NCBI GenBank assembly: GCA_905182485.1
Contig: CAJJBO010000014.1
Span: 1-64,000 of the forward strand
Length of the DNA: 64,000 nt
Source of the DNA: an uncultured Luminiphilus sp.
Lineage (GTDB): Bacteria; Pseudomonadota; Gammaproteobacteria; Pseudomonadales; Halieaceae
Direction: 5' to 3'
A program made the position numbers and the translations under genes. The notes below the pieces were generated by a model. It did no database searches. It saw nothing but the letters and a program-made list of their open reading frames with translations, and was not told where the DNA came from. Each line of letters starts with the position of its first letter. The stretch's first letter is position 1. Positions 20,811-31,331 of this stretch are shown here, in pieces.

Positions 20811-22022
20811 TCAGGCGGCTCCAGCATCCAGCAACGCGGATAATGGGATCACCTCTACGTAATCGCCTTGGGACACCGTTGCCCCCGCAGGAATCACCGC
20901 CACCGCATCGGCCTCACTGAGGCCACTTAACACCCCGGAACTTTGATTGGTTAGCGCGTTTGCACACATCGTCTCGCCTTGCCCGGTCAGAGACACGCGC
21001 AAGAACTCCTCTCGTGAACCCGCGCGCTCTATGGTGAAGGCAGCCCGGACCGAAAAACGAAAAGCAGGGCGTAGCGCCGCGCCTTGGCGTTTCAACAACC
21101 AAGGCTTCGCGACCAAAGCAAACGTAATCCACGCCGACACGGGGTTGCCAGGCAATCCAAAGATAGGCGTTCCCTGCACTGAGCCAAATGCCAATGGCTT
21201 GCCGGGCTTAATCGCCAATTTCCATAGCGCCAAGTCGCCGCGGGCTTCAATCTGCGACCGAACATGGTCTTCTTCACCGACCGAGACCCCACCCGCAGTC
21301 ACAATGCAGTCAGCCTCCTTGGCCGCGCGCTCCAGCATGCTGCCGATTTGAGCCGGATCATCAGGCACATTATCCAGGTCCACCACCGTCATCCCTAATG
21401 CACGAATTTGTGCTCCCAGGCTAAAGCGGTTGCTATTGAAAATTTGCCCCGGCTGTAAATCACCCGACCCCGGATCTCGCAGCTCATCACCTGTTGTCAT
21501 GATAGCCACCGTCAGTGGACAAAATACCGCAATGCGGTCAACGCCGACCGATGCCAGCAAGCCGATATCTTGGGGGCGTAAATACTGTCCCGGGGCAACC
21601 AGTTGATCCTCGGGCTGAATATCATTCCCGCGCCGCCGAATATGTTGCCCCGCTTGCACGGCCGGCAAGCGAATGCCCTGATCCGTCTCCTCTGTTGCCT
21701 CCTGCAGCACCACCGCATCGGCGCCCTCCGGCATTTCAGCGCCGGTAAAAATGCGCGCTGCGGTGCCCGGTTCAAGCGGCAGGGGGACTGAGCCAGCCGG
21801 AATACGCTGACTCACACTGAGCACCGCCGGAACGTCACGACTACAGACCGCGTATCCATCCATCGCACTGTTATCGGCGGGTGGTACCGCCATACCGGCG
21901 GTGACCCAACGTTCCCCCAAAATCGACCCAAAGCTTGATCGCAGGCCTACGGGCTTCGGGATAGGGCTCCGCGCGTGTCACCACACGGTCGCCATTGCCT
22001 CCGATAAAGCGGTCAGCGCCAT
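20811..22022 (-). CDS. moeA: Molybdopterin molybdenumtransferase, frameshifted near its start
   Basis: Inserts molybdenum into adenylylated molybdopterin. From about residue 35 the frame is open: PPADNSAMDGYAV, IFTGAEMPEGADAVVLQE, TGDELRDPG, FNSNRFSLGAQIRALGM, TAGGVSVGEEDHV and IFGLPGNPVSAWITF are MoeA hallmarks. The first about 33 codons, from ATG 22022 (MALTALSEAMATV, then VTRAEPYPE), are joined only by assuming frame changes near 21980 and 21940. The start lies 4 bases after the moaB stop. The total of 404 codons matches E. coli MoeA (411 aa). Confidence 0.92.
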
Positions 22023-22025
22023 CGG

Positions 22026-22523
22026 CTAATGCCCCCGCAATACGCCAACGAAATTACAAGGCTGGTGGGTGCTATCGAGCTGGTCTTTGAGCACCCCCTC
22101 CCAAGCGGTTCGACACGCGCCTGTTGACCCGGGCATGCAGAAAATCACTGTGCCATTAGCCATGCCCGCCAGTGCGCGTGATTGCACGGTAGAAGAACCG
22201 ATTTCAACGAGGCTCAGAGCCCGAAAAACTTCTCCAAAGCCATCGATAGACTTATCAAATAGGGGGCTGAGTGCTTCCGGCGTGGAATCGCGACCCGAAA
22301 ACCCAGTGCCACCGGTCACCAACACCACCTCGATCGCAGGATCTGCGATCCACTGCGATACCGTTGCTCGCAGCTGATAAATATCGTCGATCACCAATTG
22401 CCGATCGCTGACGGTATGACCCGCCTCGACCAACGCGTCGGCAAGAAACGCCCCAGAAGTATCGGTCTCCGGGGTGCGCGTATCACTGACGGTTAACACC
22501 GCCACCTGTAAGGCCACTGTCAC
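22026..22523 (-). CDS. moaB: Molybdenum cofactor biosynthesis protein B
   Basis: An intact 165-aa protein of the MoaB/MogA family, which adenylylates molybdopterin. VAVLTVSDTRTPETDTSG, LVTGGTGFSGRDSTPEAL (substrate-binding TGGTG) and IFCMPGSTGACRTAWEGVL are diagnostic. Its ATG overlaps the stop of the upstream SDR gene by 4 bases, and moeA follows 4 bases after its stop, so SDR-moaB-moeA are one transcription unit. Confidence 0.95.
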   Translation of the reverse strand: MTVALQVAVLTVSDTRTPETDTSGAFLADALVEAGHTVSDRQLVIDDIYQLRATVSQWIADPAIEVVLVTGGTGFSGRDSTPEALSPLFDKSIDGFGEVFRALSLVEIGSSTVQSRALAGMANGTVIFCMPGSTGACRTAWEGVLKDQLDSTHQPCNFVGVLRGH

Positions 22524-23407
22524 AATTCATTCCCTCCTTCTTCAACATACAGTTCGACGTAACGCTTGACAGCCCGCGGCACAAACTCCCGCCAGCTCAA
22601 TTGCTGAATACCAAATTGATGACGAATCTCCGCACAGTCAAGGCTCAGACCAATCTTCTGGGACCCCTCGCTCAGGTTACCCTCCATCAAGTCGCGCGCG
22701 CCCTCAAATGGACTGTATTGTGAGGCGTTGGCCAGCACCGTTTCCATAAAAGAATAGGCCGTGACCTCGCCGATACCGCTGTAATGATATAAGCCTCTAC
22801 AGGGCGCCCCCGTGCTCAGTTGGTCAACGATCCCATGGATCACCCGGGCGACCTCGGCCACATGCACCGGACTGCCCCTGACCTGCTCGCTCACTTTGAC
22901 AACATCACCGCGGGCCAACGCGTCGAGCGCTCTCGCCAACGGATTAGGCCGGCGCCCACCGAACATCAGGCCCAGTCTGAGTATAAAAAGGTCATCCAGT
23001 GTCGCCCGCAGCAGGTCTTCCAAGGCAACCAGCGTTTCACCAACGGGGTCCTGCGCATCAGGCCGATCGGTCTCTCGATAGGGTCTGGTTAATGCGCCCG
23101 AAAATACTCGGGCACTCGAAAGGAACAGGTAGCTGATTTGATCGCGCGCAGCCAAATTGGCCAGCCACTGTGTCCGCTCCATATCGGGATGACCGACCGG
23201 ATCCACCCCATCGATTTGTGTGACCAACCGCGCGTCAAGAATCAGATCAATCGGCTGACGACGAATCAACTTCTTGACTTGGCGTTCCCGACGCCAGCGG
23301 GTAGCGTCCATCTCTACCCCAATAATCTCGTGCCGCATCAAGGGTGCGGCAAACGAGCGGAGTGAGTAGCCCAGCGGTGAATCAAGGCCCAGTACAAGAA
23401 TACGCAT
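22520..23407 (-). CDS. RmlD-like short-chain dehydrogenase/reductase, probably catalytically degenerate
   Basis: An intact 295-aa protein with an extended-SDR Rossmann fold of the RmlD_sub_bind type. The nucleotide motif is reduced to GLDSPLG instead of GxxGxxG. Strand/loop elements typical of RmlD follow: LILDARL, YLFLSSARVFSG and RPYRETD. At the catalytic helix, where RmlD has Y-G-K-T-K, it reads VGETL, so the Tyr and Lys are absent. It is likelier to be a binding or regulatory protein than a working dTDP-sugar reductase. The ATG at 23407 is preferred over an upstream in-frame TTG. It overlaps moaB by 4 bases. True role unknown. Confidence 0.8.
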   Translation of the reverse strand: MRILVLGLDSPLGYSLRSFAAPLMRHEIIGVEMDATRWRRERQVKKLIRRQPIDLILDARLVTQIDGVDPVGHPDMERTQWLANLAARDQISYLFLSSARVFSGALTRPYRETDRPDAQDPVGETLVALEDLLRATLDDLFILRLGLMFGGRRPNPLARALDALARGDVVKVSEQVRGSPVHVAEVARVIHGIVDQLSTGAPCRGLYHYSGIGEVTAYSFMETVLANASQYSPFEGARDLMEGNLSEGSQKIGLSLDCAEIRHQFGIQQLSWREFVPRAVKRYVELYVEEGGNEL

Positions 23408-23452
23408 CAGCAATCAGCTCGTACGACGAACCAATTCAGTGAGGTCGTTTGG

Positions 23453-23905
23453 CTAAAACGGAATGTCGTCTTCAGGGAAATCGATAGGCTCCGGATTGGC
23501 CGCGGCCGGCGCCGGTGAACTGGCAGCTGGCGCACTCTGGTAACCGCCCCCATCCTGAGTCGCACCGCGACTGTCCAGCATTTGCATTTCAGCGCCGACA
23601 ATCTCTGTGGTGTAGCGGTCTTGGCCCGATTGGTCTTGCCACTTGCGCGTTCTCAACGCCCCCTCCACATAGACCTTGGAGCCTTTACGCAGATATTCGG
23701 CTGCGATTTCAGACAAGCGATTAAAAAAAAAATAAAGATGCCACTCCGTCCGCTCTTTCTGCTCGCCCGAGGTTTTATCCTTCCAACTCTCCGAGGTGGC
23801 CAGGCTAATGTTGGTCACGCCGCCACCTGAGGGCAATACGCGATGCTCAGGGTCATTACCCAGGTTGCCAACAAGAATCACTTTATTGATGCCACGAGAG
23901 GCCAT
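23453..23905 (-). CDS. ssb: Single-stranded DNA-binding protein
   Basis: A 150-aa SSB. The OB fold starts [20 protein letters not shown] and continues [27 protein letters not shown] and LRTRKW. A Ala/Pro/Gly-rich linker (about residues 112-138) precedes the acidic tip DFPEDDIPF that recruits repair and replication proteins. A GGAG lies upstream of the ATG at 23905. The normally conserved W-H-R-V-V stretch reads WHLYFFFNR, over an A10 run on the plus strand, possibly compensating base-call errors. ssb next to an MFS gene and uvrA is the Pseudomonas-type order. Confidence 0.95.
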   Translation of the reverse strand: MASRGINKVILVGNLGNDPEHRVLPSGGGVTNISLATSESWKDKTSGEQKERTEWHLYFFFNRLSEIAAEYLRKGSKVYVEGALRTRKWQDQSGQDRYTTEIVGAEMQMLDSRGATQDGGGYQSAPAASSPAPAAANPEPIDFPEDDIPF

Positions 23906-24027
23906 GGGGTTCTCCGTTTCTGCTCTCAGCCGCGCTGACACGGGCGTCTGAGAAGTGATGAATTCAGTTCCTGACTATAGCAATGACAAGCCGCCTAGGG
24001 GTACATCATTCTCGATCATTTCCGTAT

Positions 24028-25224
24028 TTAGGTGGTCGAGACGGGGGCGTGACTGAAACGCCATAAACCCAAAAGCCAAATTAGGGTCAGCACCAGGACC
24101 GCCGTCACTAAACCCTCGTAACCACCCCAATACAGGGCATTGCCGCCGAGGGCGCCGCCCGCGAAGACGCCTAAAAATTGCGCACTGGAGAAAATACCCA
24201 TGGCGGTACCGCGCAAAGTGGCGGGGGCAAAAATCGATACGAGTGCCGGCAGAATCGTTTCTAAGGCCGTGAACCCAGCGAAAAACAGTACCAGCCCCAA
24301 TCCCAATGTCCACGCCGACAGTGACCACAGTGCCACCACCAAGCCCGCCACCGTTAACAGAATGGCTACTGCAATTAAGCCACGAGGGTCAGCCATGTGG
24401 CGGTGCATCCGCACCAGGATTGCCACCCCCGGTAGCGCCCCCATGAGCGTGATTAAGTACATCCACGCGTGTTGCTCTGGAGGCAGCGCCACCTCGTTAA
24501 TCATCACTGAGGGAATGGCCGTGAATGCCGCCATCAACAATAGATGGAGGCAAAAAATACTGCCATACAGTGCCCCAAGGCCTCGGCCCCACAGCGCCTC
24601 ACCTAAGCGCTCTCTGTCCGCGATGTGTGATCTACCGGCCTCACTGATGTTCGGCGTTGGCGGTAACCAAAACACCACTACCAGTAGTCCGAGCCCGCCT
24701 AAGATGGCGGTCGTTTCGAACACGCGAGACAAACCACCCCAGGCGGCTAAAACCGGACCCAGTACCAGCGCCAACGCAAAGGAGACCCCAATGCTGGCAC
24801 CGATAATGGCAGAAGCTTTGGTGCGCTGCTCAACGCGTGTGTAATCCGCTGCTAGTGCCATGGTCGCAGAGGCGATGGCACCCGATCCTTGCAGTAAACG
24901 ACCGATTGCCAGCCACGTCAGGGTATCGGCGAGGGCAGCCACAGCACTCCCTAGAATCAGCAGCGTCAACCCGCCCAGTATCACGGGCTTGCGACCGATC
25001 TGATCTGAAAGCCAACCCAGAGGAACCTGCAAGACTGCTTGAGTGAGGCCATAAGCCCCCAGTGCTAAACCGATGCTCGCCACACTGGCACCTGCTAGCG
25101 CCTCAGCATAGACCGCAAATAGGGGTAGCACCATGAATAAGCCCAGCATCCGCAGGCAATAGAGACTGGCTAGGCCCAAGACGGCACGACGTTCGACAGC
25201 GGTAAAGGCTTCTGATGAAATCAC
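24028..25224 (-). CDS. MFS transporter, 12 transmembrane segments
   Basis: An intact 398-aa major facilitator superfamily protein. Motif [14 protein letters not shown], lies between TM2 and TM3, and the chain is almost all hydrophobic helices in two six-helix halves joined near residues 195-215. The first half ([37 protein letters not shown]) resembles YajR-like proteins found beside uvrA and ssb in many gammaproteobacteria. The start is GTG at 25224. Substrate unknown; drug or small-molecule/proton antiport is likely from the family. It is divergent from uvrA across 119 bases. Confidence 0.9.
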   Translation of the reverse strand: MISSEAFTAVERRAVLGLASLYCLRMLGLFMVLPLFAVYAEALAGASVASIGLALGAYGLTQAVLQVPLGWLSDQIGRKPVILGGLTLLILGSAVAALADTLTWLAIGRLLQGSGAIASATMALAADYTRVEQRTKASAIIGASIGVSFALALVLGPVLAAWGGLSRVFETTAILGGLGLLVVVFWLPPTPNISEAGRSHIADRERLGEALWGRGLGALYGSIFCLHLLLMAAFTAIPSVMINEVALPPEQHAWMYLITLMGALPGVAILVRMHRHMADPRGLIAVAILLTVAGLVVALWSLSAWTLGLGLVLFFAGFTALETILPALVSIFAPATLRGTAMGIFSSAQFLGVFAGGALGGNALYWGGYEGLVTAVLVLTLIWLLGLWRFSHAPVSTT

Positions 25225-25343
25225 GATGTCTGAGCAAATCGATAATTTTTCAGTGTATCACGGGGACAAAACGGTCCACGGTCAGTCCGCCGCCGCCTGA
25301 TCCTCGTATACTGTCGTGTTGGCAGTCATACACAGGGCACACA

Positions 25344-28207
25344 ATGGATACCATCGAGGTCCGCGGCGCGCGCACCCATAATCTGAAGAACATTGATCTC
25401 GATATCCCGCGGGATAAGCTGGTGGTCATCACGGGGCTCTCGGGCTCAGGCAAGTCTTCCCTCGCTTTTGACACCCTCTATGCTGAAGGCCAACGGCGAT
25501 ACGTCGAATCGTTGTCGACTTATGCGCGGCAATTTTTATCCATGATGGAAAAGCCCGATATCGACCATATCGAGGGGCTTTCGCCAGCAATTTCGATCGA
25601 ACAAAAATCGACCTCTCACAACCCACGTTCTACAGTCGGCACCATCACTGAAATTTATGATTACTTGCGACTTTTGTATGCAAGGATTGGTGTGTCCCAC
25701 CCATGGCGTCACCCTGAAAGCTCAGACCGTGACCCAAATGGTCGATGCGGTGCTCGCAATGCCGGAGGGCAGTAAGCTGATGCTGCTCGCACCCGTCGTG
25801 CGAGATCGAAAGGGTGAACACCTGCACGTCTTTGAGCAGATGCGCGCTGCCGGCTTTATCCGCGTGCGGGTCGACGGCATCGTGGTCGACCTCGACGACG
25901 TTCCCGAATTAGATAAAAAGCGAAAGCACCGAATCGACGTCGTCATCGACCGCTTCAAAGTCCGCGAGGATCTCCAGCTGCGACTCGCCGAATCCTTTGA
26001 AACGGCACTGGAACTCACCGATGGCGTGGCTGCTGTCGCCCCAATGGACGGCGACGGTCCAGAAACCCTCTTTTCCGCACGCTATGCCTGCCCCAGCTGC
26101 GGGCATTCAATCGATGAGCTAGAACCGAGACTCTTTTCCTTCAACAACCCCGCCGGGGCTTGCACGAGCTGTGACGGATTAGGGGTAAAGCAATTCTTCG
26201 ATGAAGACCGGGTCGTCTTGCACCCAGAGGCCAGTCTTGCCGAGGGCGCTATCCGTGGCTGGGACCGCCGCAACGTTTACTACTTTCACTTACTGCGGTC
26301 ACTTGCCGAGCATTACGACTTCGACATGGAAAAGCCCTTCAACGAACTGGCCCAAAAGCATCGCGACATCATCCTACAAGGGAGTGGTGGCGAAGAAATT
26401 GAGTTCTCTTATGTCAACGACAGAGGCACCGTATTCAAACGGCGACACGCTTTTGAAGGCGTGATCCCCAACATGGATCGGCGCTACCGGGAGACTGAAT
26501 CATCTTCGGTTCGCGATGAGCTCGCTAAGTACGTTTCCACTGCATCCTGCAAAGCGTGTGAAGGGACGCGACTCTGTGAAGATGCTCGCAGTGTCTACGT
26601 GGACGATAGAACGCTGCCCAGCATCACCGCTCTGCCGGTCGGTGACGCCCAGGCCTACTTTGATGCGCTCGAGCTAGAAGGCCGACAAGGTACGATCGCC
26701 GAGAAAATATTGAAAGAGCTCCGCGCTCGCTACCGTTTTCTCGTCGATGTGGGTCTTAATTATTTAACGCTGAACCGGAGCGCCGACAACCCTCTCTGGT
26801 GGTGAGGCTCAGCGAATTCGCCTAGCCAGCCAGATTGGCGCCGGGTTGGTAGGCGTCATGTATATCCTCGATGAGCCGTCAATCGGGCTCCATCAACGCG
26901 ATAATGAACGGCTTCTGAGCACGCTCATTCATCTGCGCGATCTGGGCAATACGGTCTTGGTCGTCGAGCACGATGAAGACGCGATCCGCAATGCGGACCA
27001 TATTATCGATATTGGGCCGGGTGCCGGTGTGCACGGTGGCGAGGTGGTTGTATCCGGCACGATACAAGACGTGCTCGCACATCCCGATTCACTGACTGGC
27101 GCCTATTTGTCCGGCAGGAAAATGATCGTGGTGCCAGAGACGCGCCATACTCAGGATCCAAAGCGGCAAATCAAAATTGAGGGCGCGCGTGGCAACAATC
27201 TGCAAAACGTATCGCTTTCACTTCCGCTGGGATTGCTCACTTGTGTCACCGGTGTGTCGGGCTCAGGCAAATCCTCGCTGATCAACGGCACCCTCTACCC
27301 GCTCGCCGCGACCGCTTTGAATGGGGCGACCACGTTAAAGGCGGCGGCCCATGACCAGATTGATGGCCTAGAGCAACTCGACAAATGCATCGATATTGAT
27401 CAGAGCCCCATTGGCCGGACGCCGCGCTCCAACCCGGCCACTTATACAGGCATTTTTACGCCCATCCGTGAGCTCTTTGCCGGCACTCAAGAAGCACGCT
27501 CGCGCGGTTATAAGCCCGGGCGCTTCAGCTTTAACGTGCGCGGTGGCCGTTGCGAGGCATGCCAAGGTGATGGGGTCACCAAAGTCGAAATGCACTTTTT
27601 ACCGGACATTTACGTATCCTGCGATGTTTGCAAAGGAAAGCGTTACAACCGCGAAACACTCGAGATCCGCTTCAAGGATTTAAACATCTCTGAAGTTCTA
27701 AACCTCACCATAGAAGATGCGTGTGCGTTTTTTGAGGCGGTTCCAGCCATCCATCGTAAGCTCCAAACGCTGATGGACGTCGGCTTATCCTATATTCGAC
27801 TGGGCCAAGCCGCGACGACCCTGTCCGGCGGTGAGGCTCAGCGGGTAAAGCTCTCGAGAGAACTGTCGAAACGGGATACCGGCAACACGCTGTATATCCT
27901 GGATGAACCCACCACTGGGCTACATTTTGAGGACATTCGACAACTGCTAGACGTGTTGCATCGACTCCGCGATGGCGGCAATACCGTGGTCATTATTGAG
28001 CACAATCTTGACGTCATCAAAACGGCTGATTGGCTCATCGACCTCGGGCCGGAGGGAGGGTCAGGCGGTGGGCAGATTATTGCCACCGGGACGCCCGAGT
28101 CTGTGGCGCAAAACGAAGCGTCGCATACGGGCCGGTTCTTAAAGGCCTTATTACCGGCGCTCAGTGCGCCAAAGCCCCGACAGCGCCGCAGCAAGAAGGC
28201 CGCTTAG
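25344..28207 (+). CDS. uvrA: Excinuclease ABC subunit A, frameshifted in this sequence
   Basis: The damage-recognition ATPase of nucleotide excision repair. Two ABC modules are visible: Walker [11 protein letters not shown] with zinc site CPSCGHS...CTSC, and [10 protein letters not shown] with CEACQGDG...CDVC; signature motifs LSGGEAQR occur twice. Frame changes lie near 25685 (after LLYARIG, where a few codons also seem missing before CPTHG) and near 26790 (an extra A in GACAACCC, breaking SADTLSGGE). The reconstructed length of about 954 aa is close to E. coli (940). A TATACT at 25307-25312 may be its -10 element. No convincing LexA box was seen. Confidence 0.95.
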
Positions 28208-28352
28208 CCGAGGGCGTCATCGCTGCGCCTCAGGTCGCCGCTGGTCGACTACTATTCGGCTGACCGGCGGCTAGGTCGACCGCCATTAGACTACGAGTGC
28301 TGGTCACGCTGATGGAGACGCTGTGAGTCGCGCAAACGCTGATTGCGAAGGC

Positions 28353-28382
28353 AAAAAAAAGCCCGGCCTGAGCCGGGCTTTT
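28353..28382. terminator. Bidirectional intrinsic terminator between uvrA and a TonB receptor
   Basis: AGCCCGGC, a short CTGA loop and GCCGGGCT form a strong GC stem (28361-28378), flanked by A8 on the left and T4 on the right. It can end both uvrA (plus) and the convergent TonB-dependent receptor gene (minus), whose stop is 18 bases away. Confidence 0.9.
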
Positions 28383-28400
28383 GCGTCGTGCAGTATCCGT

Positions 28401-31265
28401 TCAGAACTTCCAACCTAAACTCAGGCCATAAGTCTGTGGATCCAAAATGAACTGGTTTGTGAACAGTGCCGATACCGACGACGTTAAGTAGTGCCCCGTC
28501 ACGTTATCGTTGTCTTCAATGTTCTTGATCCATGCCTCAGCGTACCAGCTCTCTCCTGACAAACGCGCACTGGCGTTCCACATTGACCAATCGTCAATCT
28601 TATTTGAGAGGTTATTAAAGTTAGAAGCGTAGTACTCGTCCTGCCAATAGTAATTAGTCGATAACGTCAGATCCATGCTACCCAGCGGCATGTTGTAAGA
28701 CACGCCCACGTTGTAGTTCAGTTCTGGTGAGCCCGCGATCTGGTTACCTTTTAGACTCTGCACATAACCGGGGCAAGGGGTTGGCGCGGCGGCCTCACAA
28801 CGGCTGTAATCGGGCGCCGCCACAAAGTTAACGCCATTAACGCTCACCAAACCCTGTGACGCCACGGTGGGGTCCGCCGCTAAAGCGGCCGCCGAGGAGG
28901 CATTGGGGTTGGCTGTATCCACTGTGAAGAAATCACCGATCTCGCTATCAAGCCAGCCACCCGAGAGGGAGAAGATCAAATTCGGGGTGAGTGCCCACAG
29001 TAAATCGAGTTCGAGACCTGTAATTTCGGCATCAGCATTTTGATTCAGCGAGGTCGTGTTGACAATTTTAGAGAGCTGCATGTCCTTATAGTCGTAATAA
29101 AAAGCTGCTGCATTGATCTGCATCGCGCCATCGAGCAGTGTCGTCTTCAAGCCCAGTTCAAAGGCGTCAATAAACTCGGGGGCAAAATCCACGTTATTGG
29201 CGTTGCCGCCAAGAGCGGGATTCACCAGCGGTGAGTTGTCGCTAATGGGGTTGAAACCGCCTGACTTAAAGCTACTGGAGACTGTGGCATACATCATGAC
29301 GTCGTCACTAAAGTCGTAAGTGGCATTCACCTTCCAAGTGAACTCATCCTGCTCATATTTTGGCTCAAAGAACGCGTTGTTAGGCTGAATCGGTGGTAAG
29401 TCAGCAAAAGTGACATAGATGGTGCGCTGCCTGCCTTCTTTTTCCTCTTCTGAGTACCGTCCGCCAAAGGTCAACCGCAATGCATCGGTGACATCCCAAT
29501 AGAGTTCACCGAAAATCGCCTGAGCCTCTAGCGTGTAGACACGCGAATCATTGTGGTAACCCAACATGTAGGGGTTGGATTCTGAGCGCGGATTACTCGG
29601 ATCTCCCGTTGGCGCAGGGAAAACAGCCGGATTAATTGGCAGAATCAAGCCTGGCAGCGCCAGCCCCGCGGCACGCACGATATACGCGTTGGTATTATCG
29701 AAGTCGAGATAAAAGCCGCCGACCAAAAAGTTTAGGGGGCCATCGAAGCTACTCTGAAAGCGCAGCTCATGGGTCCACTGCTCGTTATAGTTCGATGATT
29801 CATCAATACCGGCATTTCGGAACCAATACGAAGTCGTTTTATCATCAGGGTGGAGCAGTGGTACGCCATTGGACAGTGCCTGCAAGCCGGGGTTACCCGC
29901 CCACAAGCCAACCCCCGGGATACCGGTGGCCGCGTCAGTAATTAACAACCCGACTGTTTGCGCAGTCCCCGCACCATAAGTCGGCGCCAATGCTCCGATT
30001 ATACCGGGCAAAGCGGCGGCTGGTAGCGCAGGAACGGAGCCCAGCTGTGCCAGAGAGTTCAAAGCGGGCGTCCAGTCGGCGTTCGACACGCCTTTTTCAT
30101 AGTCCTCGGTCGAATTGACCTCGCTCTCGGTATAGCCGCCTGCGTAATACATCTGAATATTGCCAAAATCGTGACTGAACTGCAGTTGAATATTGGTCTC
30201 TTCGGTGTAGTACGTTGGCGTCCAGTCCATATTGACCTGACGCGCTCCATCGGGATTGGTATCGCCGATATAGTCCTCTGCCGGGAAAAACGCGGAGCCG
30301 TTCAGCGCATTGAGGCCCAGTGCGGCGTAATTTGCCTGCCCAGTCGCGGCGCCATACTGACCCAAGTATCCTTGTGCAATCGCGTTAAGCCCACTAATAC
30401 TGTTGATCAACGCGCCGGTAATGCCCGCGGCCGAATTGGTAGTTTGGTATTGCGGGGAGCCTGGTAAGCATCCCAACACGCCACTTGGGTCGTACACACA
30501 CGCCTGCTTCTGAGACCGCACGCGGCTGTCATCTTCCTCGAAATAGCTGCCCATCAGACTGATCTCAGTCCGCTCACTGGGCGTCCAGGTCAGCGACAAA
30601 CGACCTGACCACATATCACGATCATCGATGTCTTCGCCCGTATAAAGGTTGTCGACAAAGCCATCTCGCTGCAGTGTCATGCCCGCAGCTCTAACCGCAA
30701 AGGTATCGCTCAGAGGCATGTTGACCATACCGCGCACTTGGGTGTAACCGTAATTGCCCACGGTGCCATCAATCTGGCCCTTAAACGCTGAAGGGTCCGC
30801 TTTGGCGGTGATGACATTGACCACGCCACCGGTCGTGTTTCGACCGTAAAGCGTCCCCTGCGGGCCACGCAGCACCTCGACACGCTCAGTGTCAAAGTAC
30901 TGGGTCTCAAAAATTCGGGTCGAGGTTTGGTAGACACCATTAATGTGAATGCCCACTCCACTATCACCGGCTGGGCCAATTGCGCCTGAGCCGATGCCCC
31001 GGATGCGGATGTCATTAGCCGTGAAGTTCTGCTTGGTCATCGTCATATTAGGGACAGAGAACTGCAGATTCATCGTGTCGTTAATCAACTGCGAATCAAG
31101 TTGATCCTGCGTAAAAGCTGAGACCGCGATGGGTGTATCTTGTATCGACGTCTCAATCTTAGTCGCGGTGACAATCACTTCTTCGAGTTGCGCTTGGGTG
31201 ACCGACGATACCGCAACTGTCGCGACTAGGGCGGCCGCCGACAGTCCCTTAGGAAACTGATTCAT
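28401..31265 (-). CDS. TonB-dependent outer-membrane receptor (954 aa)
   Basis: An intact receptor for energy-driven uptake across the outer membrane. The ATG at 31265, with GAGGT upstream, begins a signal peptide (residues 1-25, cleavage near VTQA-QLEE). The TonB box LEEVIVTATK follows, then the plug domain (IRGIGSGAIGPAGD, VEVLRGPQGTLYGRNTTGG, VNVITAK) and a beta-barrel ending in the canonical terminal Phe (LSLGWKF). The large extracellular loops (e.g. residues 235-345) are typical of marine receptors for siderophores, vitamins or carbohydrates. A Fur-like box directly upstream argues for iron-related control. Ligand unknown. Confidence 0.93.
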   Translation of the reverse strand: MNQFPKGLSAAALVATVAVSSVTQAQLEEVIVTATKIETSIQDTPIAVSAFTQDQLDSQLINDTMNLQFSVPNMTMTKQNFTANDIRIRGIGSGAIGPAGDSGVGIHINGVYQTSTRIFETQYFDTERVEVLRGPQGTLYGRNTTGGVVNVITAKADPSAFKGQIDGTVGNYGYTQVRGMVNMPLSDTFAVRAAGMTLQRDGFVDNLYTGEDIDDRDMWSGRLSLTWTPSERTEISLMGSYFEEDDSRVRSQKQACVYDPSGVLGCLPGSPQYQTTNSAAGITGALINSISGLNAIAQGYLGQYGAATGQANYAALGLNALNGSAFFPAEDYIGDTNPDGARQVNMDWTPTYYTEETNIQLQFSHDFGNIQMYYAGGYTESEVNSTEDYEKGVSNADWTPALNSLAQLGSVPALPAAALPGIIGALAPTYGAGTAQTVGLLITDAATGIPGVGLWAGNPGLQALSNGVPLLHPDDKTTSYWFRNAGIDESSNYNEQWTHELRFQSSFDGPLNFLVGGFYLDFDNTNAYIVRAAGLALPGLILPINPAVFPAPTGDPSNPRSESNPYMLGYHNDSRVYTLEAQAIFGELYWDVTDALRLTFGGRYSEEEKEGRQRTIYVTFADLPPIQPNNAFFEPKYEQDEFTWKVNATYDFSDDVMMYATVSSSFKSGGFNPISDNSPLVNPALGGNANNVDFAPEFIDAFELGLKTTLLDGAMQINAAAFYYDYKDMQLSKIVNTTSLNQNADAEITGLELDLLWALTPNLIFSLSGGWLDSEIGDFFTVDTANPNASSAAALAADPTVASQGLVSVNGVNFVAAPDYSRCEAAAPTPCPGYVQSLKGNQIAGSPELNYNVGVSYNMPLGSMDLTLSTNYYWQDEYYASNFNNLSNKIDDWSMWNASARLSGESWYAEAWIKNIEDNDNVTGHYLTSSVSALFTNQFILDPQTYGLSLGWKF

Positions 31266-31280
31266 AGCTGTGACCTCATT

Positions 31281-31299
31281 TATTATAATAATCATTATT
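31281..31299 (-). promoter_or_regulatory. Candidate Fur box overlapping the -10 region of the TonB receptor gene
   Basis: On the minus strand AATAATGATTATTATAATA matches the 19-bp Fur consensus GATAATGATAATCATTATC at 14 of 19 positions by my own alignment. It contains TATAAT (31282-31287), a perfect -10 hexamer, about 17 bases before the ATG. A repressor bound here would block the promoter. The implied leader is very short (about 10 bases), so the real start site could lie further upstream. Confidence 0.55.
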
Positions 31300-31331
31300 G
31301 TGGTGTCTCGACGCGCAGGCTAGGCGCGTCC

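Noticed and set aside
25307-25330. CTGTCGTGTTGGCAG near the uvrA start as a LexA (SOS) box
   Set aside because: The CTG and CAG ends are 15 bases long in total instead of the 16-base CTGT-N8-ACAG form and the interior lacks the TA-rich core, so it is not a credible LexA site.
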